From Hericium rajendrae (taxonomy: Eukaryota; Basidiomycota; Agaricomycetes; Russulales; Hericiaceae), in contig CM065879.1 of NCBI GenBank assembly GCA_033439255.1, positions 290,501-354,500 on the forward strand: DNA of 64,000 nucleotides. The letters are read 5' to 3'. The notes under the pieces are model-generated. The model was not told the origin of the DNA. It saw only the letters and a list, made by a program, of their open reading frames with translations, and searched no databases. The position numbers and the translations under genes were made by a program. Below are positions 56,920-64,000 of the stretch, in pieces; position 1 is the stretch's first letter; every line of letters starts with the position of its first letter.

Positions 56920-59858
56920 TTACACAAAGATCCAGAGATTCTGCGGATTGTTGTACGTGTCCTTTGTGTACGGGAGCTGGACTGAGGGATCAAGATTAGG
57001 CTTAGCAGGACATCAAAGCAAACTCGAATCGGAGGCACGCACGTTTGGGCAGCTCGGAGACGTATGCTGAGTTCAGGAGACATTTCAGGATGGAGAGATG
57101 AGTATTGAATGGAGCACGCACCGATGGGTAGCTTTTCGTCGAGGAAACTCCATGCTGGAAGAGACGCAGGAGTTGTACAGAAATTCCATGTCTATTCGAG
57201 CTCACTCACCGGTTCTCCAGTTGTGTCTGCATGAAACCCAGGTCAGGACCATTCATATCTCGATCGCATATAAGGCTCACCGCATGTTGGAAGACACCAG
57301 TCTTGGCGAACCAGTTAGCAGACAAGAGCAGAACGCAACTGAAGGCCTTACAGATCAGGCGGGGCGAGCGGATCCTATGTCATGTGCGATGATTAGCGAA
57401 GGCGATACCACTGAGCACAGACACTCACGTCTTTCAGCCCAGCTGTCTTGATTTCCGTATCGAGGTCGGACCATTCCAACACCTGGTTGCCCGCCATGCC
57501 TTCACCCCGGGGTTCAGACGGCTGCGATGAAGAAAGCAAAGGAAGACACCTTTGAACTCGACAGCCTCGCCCGGCTTCCCGCCGAACACTGCGATCGTGG
57601 TGTTATGCCGCTCGTTCATGAGCGTGCTGAACATGGCGCAGGTGGAGGCGCAGTCGCCGTTGCTCACTGTAACGCCAGACGGCATCAGCATTTCGTTACG
57701 AGAAGAGATGGGTGAGTCTGACCGATTGCGACGTTCCTATGATGAGCGTGAGTTTTCTGCTTTGCGCGGAAGAGACGAGATGCTTACTTGAGGTCGAATG
57801 GCGGAGTTGCAGGCATGGGGACAGCGAACGGTGTGCAGATGTCCTGAATTGCAGAAGCTCAGTCGCAGAGACGCAAAGATAGACAAGAAGGAAGGTACAT
57901 GGAAACGTGTCGATGTAGGATCGCTCCGTCCATTGATCGTCAGCGGCGCGGAGGGATCATTGTAATTGAAGTTGAGCGGCATCGCGGTGTCATTTAGAAA
58001 TGCCCCTGAGAACACAATCGACACATGCTCGGCATAGACTGCGAGAGAAAAGGAAGACACGTACAATTATCCGGGGCATAGAACGATATGTTTTCGCCTA
58101 TGCCCTGAGCAATATCGGCGGCGAGGATTCTCTGCGCGAGCGGGTTCGCGCGCGAGGTACTCTGGAACCCGCTACGTACATCCATCAGCAAGGGCGCTGG
58201 AGGACGGAAGCTTACAATCCAACGTACGGAAAGCCGAAGTCGGTGCCTGCGAGAAACGAGTGGAGGAAGAAGCCGAGACAGACGAATCCTCCTGTCGATG
58301 ATGATCCAAGCATGAGCTTCGCTTGCGTGCGTATCAGGAGAGAGTTACTTACCGCCGTTGTCCGTAAGGTCAAGAAGCAAGTGCGTGACGTTGGACTGCT
58401 GGAATTGGGTGATCGCTGCCAGCGTGTCGGTTTGAAACTGGTTGAAGTCGCCCTCAAACGAGCCCAAGAACATCTGCCACATGCCTGTCAATATCCCAGA
58501 ATAAAACCCGCGCTGAAGTACAGTAGGTCTCACCACTCCAGTCTTGTTGTCCGGGAGTATGAAAGACTTGATGACACCTGTGCTGCCATTGACCGGCGGC
58601 AGCGTGGGCAGGAACGGTGCGGGGAGACCCACGGCATTCTTCGGCGCAGTGTCGATGATCGCCGCGCGCGCACGACGGCGCGGTGTCGTCGTATTCGGCA
58701 AAGCATTGGACTGCAGCCGGAGGTCGACGCCGTTCGTCTGGTCATTTGCAGCACAGTTATTCGCCCAGCTATGTGAATGCCGCGCTCCTTAGGTAAGAGT
58801 CCCGGGTGCATTTAGAACACGCTCACAAAGATTCTTTATCCGTGAACGGAGTCCCGATGAAGTTAGCAAGGAAGGGAACAGTCACTGTCTCCTCGCGCGT
58901 CGAATTGACAGCGATCAGCTTGAACGTCAGCTCCGTCTGCGTGAGCAGCTCCGGGCCTGCGACGTCGCCAATGCGCTGCGAAAACGAGTTCGTGCCATCG
59001 ATGCGGTAGCTGCTGAACGCGCTGTTGACGCGCGGGCCGTGTGGGAGGTAGTTCCCCGAGACGGTGCTCGCGACGACGTCGACGTAGTCGTACGCGGGGA
59101 GGCCCTCGATCTCGAGCACCTTCGCGCCGGCGAGGCGCCTCCAGTCAAAGTGGATGGAGTCGAAGAAGCCGGTGAAGTTGGTTCCTAGAAGTTCCAAGAA
59201 TTCTACAGAATCGGGCACGATGAAGACGTTCTGGACACCATCTTCTTCAAGGCTGACGACTGGCGCCGGGAGGATGTTCTGGTAAGAGTTGTAACAGTTT
59301 GGAAACCATCCTGTTTTTTCCCATCAAAACGGCTCGTGAGATGTTTAATCTGACAACATACGAGTATGTCCGTCATTTAACTGAGTTGTGAAGTTGTAGA
59401 CATCGGCGTTGAAGTCGAAATCGGTCTAAAAGAGCAATTAATGAACAAATGATCATGGAACCATCCCTATCAGGTATATTCGAGTATTACCTCGTATTTT
59501 GTCTGATTGCTTCTCGCGATGTCGGCGCGAATATTAGTAGTCGACTCTTGGAACGGGGCGGGTGAATCGAGATAATAGTCCTCAAAAGTGTAGAAGTCGA
59601 AGACACGCGAAATCACAGTGAGCACATTCTGCCTGCATACAGATAATATTTAGTGCAAATTCAATTTAGACCTGTTCAGACCTACCTCAAGGTCTCATTA
59701 AAGGGAAATGCCTTCTGGCATGCGATAGCATCGGCGGTGGGCACGAAAGCAAGACCAGCAATCTTGGCGCATGGATCAGATGCGTCGGAGATTGCAGATG
59801 AAGGCAGCGCTCGAGTGAGCAGGAAGGCGAGAGTGGCACTGGCAACGGAGGCCTTCAT
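56920..59858 (-). CDS. Secreted S41-family (C-terminal processing-like) serine peptidase
   Basis: ATG at 59858 opens with a signal peptide MKASVASATLAFLLTRALPS. Many short exons follow in order: VLTVISRVFDFYTFEDYYLD; VPDSVEFLELLGTNFTGFFD; GAKVLEIEGLPAYDYVDVVA (PDZ-like); the central VTHLLLDLTDNGG; LAQRILAADIAQGIGENISF; the nucleophile region VTVSNGDCASTCAMFSTLMN with Ser in CASTC; then AVFGGKPGEAVEFKG, AGNQVLEWSDLDTEIKTAG, DPLAPPDL, WSFLDEKLPI, AYVSELPK and YTKDTYNNPQNLWIFV. Consecutive donors and acceptors keep frame wherever I checked. It is the Agaricomycete type of S41 protein with many N-glycosylation sites, presumably extracellular. The 3' end is uncertain: either TAA at 56920-56922 or one more exon after GTAAGT. 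Confidence 0.8.
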
Positions 59859-60995
59859 ACTGCTAGAGGCACGATGGCAATCTGTCGCAAGGCATCGTCC
59901 TCGAAGATCCGCACGTTAAATATATCTTTCGAGGAGGCCCGGGAATGGTCTAAATAGGCACGGTGTACCTCGAACTTCTTGTCCGCATGGAGCATCGCTC
60001 GTAGCACGCTGGCAGGAAGGCAGGTCTCCCAAGGGGATGAAGAACTTGCTTCAAAAGGTGCTCCTTGTCACGGCCATAGCAGCCGCTGTCTGCGATAAGG
60101 GATCATCAAGTAATGACGGCAGCATCAATGGACGTGGCGACCGTATCTCGAACGTACATGGCCATTCCTGGGGCGCCGGGCGCCGTGGCGTTGCAGCACA
60201 AAACGAGAACACGCATGAACCCACAATTGGCTTTTGGACACCGAAGCAAAGATTCGGAATTTTGAATCCTAGATACACTGAGGAAATGTGCATTGTGCAT
60301 CTACGAAGATCAAATGCCTTAGATGGTCCAGGTATGATATCAGTCTCGCGTACCCACGGTTAAATTTGTGACATCCTGGCACACGACGTTCGGGCTCGGT
60401 ATGCAATCTTCCCAACGCACGACCAGTTATCGGCAAAGGATTCAACAGCTGCATACAGGGAACAAGGGTACGTCAACAAGGAAATGGCAATATTCGATCC
60501 TGCTTTTGGGACTGTGCATACGTCACCTGACATCGTGGAATAAAGAGAAGTCAGAGATAAGTTCAAGTTGGAGCGCACGGCAGCGTGATATACTCATGAA
60601 TGTTACCATCGCATGCCAGCCAGGGTACCGTGTTCGAAGCATCGCGGTTGAGTGCAAGAAAGTGCAAGACGATGTCGTGGACTCGTGGCCAGGTATGAGT
60701 TCGGCAAACCCCGCGAAACAAACTTCTACACGTAGTCACTAGGACAAGCAGGTTTATCAACCACTTGCGAACCACAACACAAATTCGAGGTAGGTTTCGG
60801 AACCATGAACTCAATCAGCCTTGATTCGGATGGGCATGAAGGTCTCATGAATAACACCATGTATTCATGCACATTGACTTCAGCCTTACGGGGCTATGGA
60901 GCGACCACCGTCAAGTTCGTGCAATTCTAGCCTGCCAATTGCTCTGGTCTAGTACTGAGATGATCTGGTGAGTTTATTTCTATGCATCACAAAAC
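59859..60995. other. Intergenic region
   Basis: No gene is recognised. A minus-strand TATA-like AGATATATTTAA near 59915-59930 lies about 60 bp before the S41 start. Confidence 0.4.
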
Positions 60996-62482
60996 CTACT
61001 CTACTGATGAGCCACTCAGCTTGCTTTCGGCCGTCCGATCCCTTATCCCTTTCAAGAACGGCATCAACATCGTCCCGCCGGTGCCCCTAGCCTCCTTCTC
61101 AGTCTGCACGGCTCCCAGCACTTCACCTTTCGGTGCAGCGCGCCGCATCTGGTTGATAACATAGAGCGTCGCAATCCGCACATGAAGCGTCCTGAATCGC
61201 TGAAGCGCCGCGATCACTGTATTGTACGCTTCGCTCAGCTCCCTGTCGCGTGCCTCCTTGACGTACTCTCTCAGCGCCAACCCTCGAGGAGCCAGTACCT
61301 TGAAGAACTCGCGATGCGCGAGCGGTAGATATTCCCGTATGCGTTCCAAGAAGTTTCCCTGTGGCTTTGCTTTAGATCCTCCTTCGTCGCCTTTCCCGTT
61401 CGCCGCCGCCGGCCGCTCGTGTGTGATGGCGTCGATCCCCAGGAACACATCCAGAGCCTGAATGATCGTGCTCTGCGCTGCCGTTGTCCCCGAAATATCA
61501 TCCGCAATCCACACGCCGCCCTCACCCCTCTTCAGCCATTTATTGCCCTCGAGCGCCTCTTCCGCATCCACCGAGCCGTTGATCTCGAAGACCCATGGGA
61601 CCTCCTTCTTAGCGCCTACAAACCACGGACGCACGTCATTGTAAAAGACCTCCGGCGCACACGTGCCGCGCAGGGCGTCAAGCATTGTCCCCATGGTGTT
61701 GACGTGACCCGCTAGCGCTTGCAGGAGCGGTATGATGTCCTTCGGAACCGGCCGCCCACCGTCCTTGGCGAAATGCTGTACAAGATCACTCATGACCCGC
61801 ACGCTGCGCACACCCTCCCGCTCGATCAGCAGCCCGCTGAGGTAAAATTGCATCTCGTCCGCCGTCTGCGAGAACGTATGCTGCACGAGAATTTCCTTCT
61901 CATGCTCTAGGCCCTTCGCATCGCCAAGCCTGAAGTTGTAGAAGTTGCAGTCGGCGAATGTCATGACGGGCGGGAGATCTACCGCACGAGACATGCCCAG
62001 GAGCGGCACTGCGAGAGAGGCCGGTATGACCACGTGCGGGGACTTCTTTGCATCTGGGAGGGAGTGGATATAGAAGTGCTGAAGGAAGGTAAGGACTCCG
62101 CGGGCAAGATTGAGGAGACGTAAGTCATTCTTAAGCAGTGAGATGGACAGCACTGGGATCTGGACGCATAAATCTCAGCATGCATCGACTGCAGCGCACG
62201 TCCGGGACTGACCTCGCGAACGCTCTGGCGCCAGGCTTCGGCAGCAGGAGAGGAATCATTCAGCTTGACGGGGAGTGCTTTGGCGCGTGCCAGCGCATCT
62301 TCCCAGGCAGTGTAGTTGCTGGGCAGAAGGATGGGCAGTGGAGCATCTCCGACGAAGAGAAATCCATGCTCGAAAATCTGGGAGATGTCAGACGCAGCGT
62401 CAATCGCCTTCTGCGAGCTCCTGGAAACAGGAGGATAAGTGTGGACGGCGGGTTCAGATTTGGAAACGAGATCGTGCGGCAT
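60996..62482 (-). CDS. Indoleamine 2,3-dioxygenase
   Basis: Exons 62213-62482 and 60996-62159 give 477 residues starting MPHDLVSKSEPAVHTYPPVS. Family features in order are FYIHSLPDAKKSPHVVIPAS, FADCNFYNF, EILVQHTFSQTADEMQFYLS, LLQALAGHVNTMGTMLDAL, PEVFYNDVRPWFVG, QALDVFLGID, YLPLAHREFFKVLA, and TLHVRIATLYVINQ with the proximal haem His, then GTGGTMLMPFLKGIRD. It opens the indole ring of tryptophan to N-formylkynurenine with haem and O2, feeding the kynurenine/NAD pathway in the cytosol. ATG 62482 is the first in this frame. A 5' leader intron ending TTGCAG about 38 bp upstream and a TATA-like TATATAAT near 62620 suggest a spliced leader. Intact. Confidence 0.9.
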
Positions 62483-63236
62483 GTTATCCGTAATGTAGTT
62501 AGATGGATGCAGAATCTGCAACGAAGTGCGTTATGTTTCAGTTGAAGCTTGGGACCAATGAATGCTCACCAGAATGAAGGCTTCAAAGCGATCGGATGGA
62601 TAGCGAATGCTAATGCATTCATTATATACGATGCGATGATGCAATTAGCTCGCTCCTGAGACTAACCTAGATTCAATCTAATGCACGAGTCTTCCGTAAC
62701 GCATACTGCCAGATATAATTGGCAAGATCCGGACCCGATATTGCATCTGCACGCACCCTACCATCACTCCTCACGACGCAATGCCCCACGCATCTACCGA
62801 AGTGCCGCGCCTTGGCGGACGACAGGCGTTGAGCCTGAAGCGCTGAAGGCTGAAAGCGCGTCATCTACATCATTTGCAGGTACATTGGTAGCGCACAAAC
62901 GCATCCTGGCCAATCCAAAAGTCCGTAAAAGTCGTGGTTCCGTGCTCCGGAATCGTAAGACCTAGATCCGGCCGGCGGTTCATTCGTCGATCGCGGCTGC
63001 GGGCCGATCCATATCCTTGAGGAACAATGCATTTTCTGGGGGGAGTAAACGGGGCGAGAGCATCCTATCTTGCCTAAGGACGAGGCCCGCGTTTTTGAGG
63101 TCTTCAGGGAGCGTAGACTCGCCTAGGTGGCAAACATTCACTAATGGACATGCTTCACGGTCTCGAACGAATGGACGGCTAGGGGTTCAGGAGGCTTTAT
63201 GCATCGAGCCGGTACTCTGGCGATGTTTAGCATCCT
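62483..63236. other. Intergenic region
   Basis: Upstream region of the dioxygenase (leader intron about 62520-62570, TATA-like site near 62620) and 3' flank of the hemopexin-repeat gene. No other gene is seen. Confidence 0.4.
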
Positions 63237-64000
63237 TCAGTGGTTTCCGAAGAAGTTGGCCTGGACAAGCGATGGCCAATTGTCAGTAATGGTGTAGGGT
63301 TCGTTTACGACGAAGTCCTCTTCATTGTTCTCTAACAAAAAGTACTACCTTCAGACTTTGCGACAGAAGCGATCAAAAAAGGGCTTACTACTCACCGCTT
63401 CTTAACTTTACAAGCACATATTCTTTCTTTGAAAAGAAGTAGGCCTCATTCTCGGCATTTGGGTTTGGGATCACGATGTCCACTGTCTCGAAGCCGGCAC
63501 TTTTGAGGGACGGCCACTCGTCCAAGATGGTTCTGGGGCTATATATAATACCGCTACCATCCAAATCTAATCCAAGAGTGTTAAAACACCGAAAATGAGA
63601 CAGCGAACTACGAACTCGTACCGGGCCTGATTTTGATAAGCGCACATTTTGTGTCGCCGAAGATATACGCCTCATTGCTGTCCAGCGGGTTTGGCAAGAT
63701 GGCGTCAAGCATATCAAACCCAACGATCCTAATGGAAGGCCACTTGTCCGCAATAGGGGTCGGTCCATCGACAACATAGTCCCTGGTGTGCCCTTGAGGT
63801 TCTCGGCTGTTAGTCACGATGCAACACGAAATGCATACACTTGGACACACCTGGCTCGACGTGAATAAGAGCGACTTTATCAAAGCAGACAAAGTACGTC
63901 TCATTCTTGTCTTCTGGATTGGGCAACACGGCATCTACGTGTCCAAATCTTGCCTGCTGCAGTGCGGGCCAGTTTTCGAACAAGAGCCCGGGGCCATGCG
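63237..64000 (-). CDS. Hemopexin-repeat protein, 5' part outside the window
   Basis: The 3' portion of a minus-strand gene that continues past 64000. Successive repeat units read ENWPALQQARFGHVDAVLPN, DKWPSIRIVGFDMLDAILPN and DEWPSLKSAGFETVDIVIPN, each followed by a NEAY-F...K-hydrophobic strand (NEAYIFGDTKCALIKIRPG, NEAYFFSKKEYVLVKLRSG). A last unit NNEEDFVVNEPYTITDNWPS then stops at TGA 63237-63239. This is the hemopexin/pea-albumin-2 blade pattern, usually four blades forming a propeller that binds small ligands or polyamines. Introns separate the blades. The last intron runs from donor GTGAGT at 63395 to acceptor TTGTTAG. Ligand unknown. Confidence 0.75.

Noticed and set aside
1-64000. 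CRISPR arrays, bacterial operons, rRNA genes or telomere repeats
   Set aside because: None is seen. The intron-rich genes and the tRNA intron mark nuclear eukaryotic DNA.

Overview
The window looks like nuclear DNA of a filamentous basidiomycete, most likely an Agaricomycete. Genes are split by many short (about 50-65 bp) GT-AG introns with CTAAC-like branch points. The gene content is typical of that group: a KDZ transposase, a TET/JBP dioxygenase, FunK1-type kinase sequence, F-box proteins, S41 and A1 peptidases, and a hemopexin-repeat protein. I cannot name the species. All exon boundaries were read by eye from splice signals and frame continuity.

Layout. 1-1250 is a GC-rich degenerate repeat block ending in two perfect hairpins. 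1250-2380 is AT-rich, with repeated splice-like signals and a TAGCTCTATAGC-type repeat. 2381-22500 is an accessory, transposon-derived region. It starts with a divergent pair, a broken minus-strand gene and a TET/JBP 2-oxoglutarate/iron dioxygenase, followed directly by a long KDZ transposase with an N-terminal CxC2 cysteine cluster. Next comes a divergent pair made of a minus-strand gene ending in a Cys cluster ('Z family') and a plus-strand coiled-coil gene, then an F-box gene, then 15.8-19.4 kb of duplicated and decayed exons. The region closes with a second copy of the Z/coiled-coil divergent arrangement, in which the Z gene is frameshifted. 22500-28900 is a tandem duplication of a secreted aspartic protease; one copy looks complete and the other is truncated with an altered active site.

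From 28900 on, the window reads mostly as ordinary euchromatin: a Ser/Thr/Lys-rich secreted protein, a cytochrome P450, an F-box protein, an aldo-keto reductase, a FunK1-type kinase ORF with two catalytic halves, an Arg-rich disordered protein, three small unknown genes, the SET1 histone H3K4 methyltransferase, a GNAT acetyltransferase, an intron-containing tRNA-Asp, an S41 peptidase, an indoleamine 2,3-dioxygenase and the 3' part of a hemopexin-repeat gene that runs off the right edge. A 172-bp near-palindromic hairpin at 45760-45931 looks like a foldback MITE.

The most interesting system is the TET/JBP plus KDZ transposon at about 2.4-12.8 kb. It is a mobile element carrying a putative 5-methylcytosine dioxygenase, with accessory genes in divergent pairs. 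The TET/JBP gene keeps its Fe(II)-binding and 2OG-binding motifs, whereas the neighbouring transposase shows one apparent CGA-to-TGA-type stop and the divergent gene shows a TAG.
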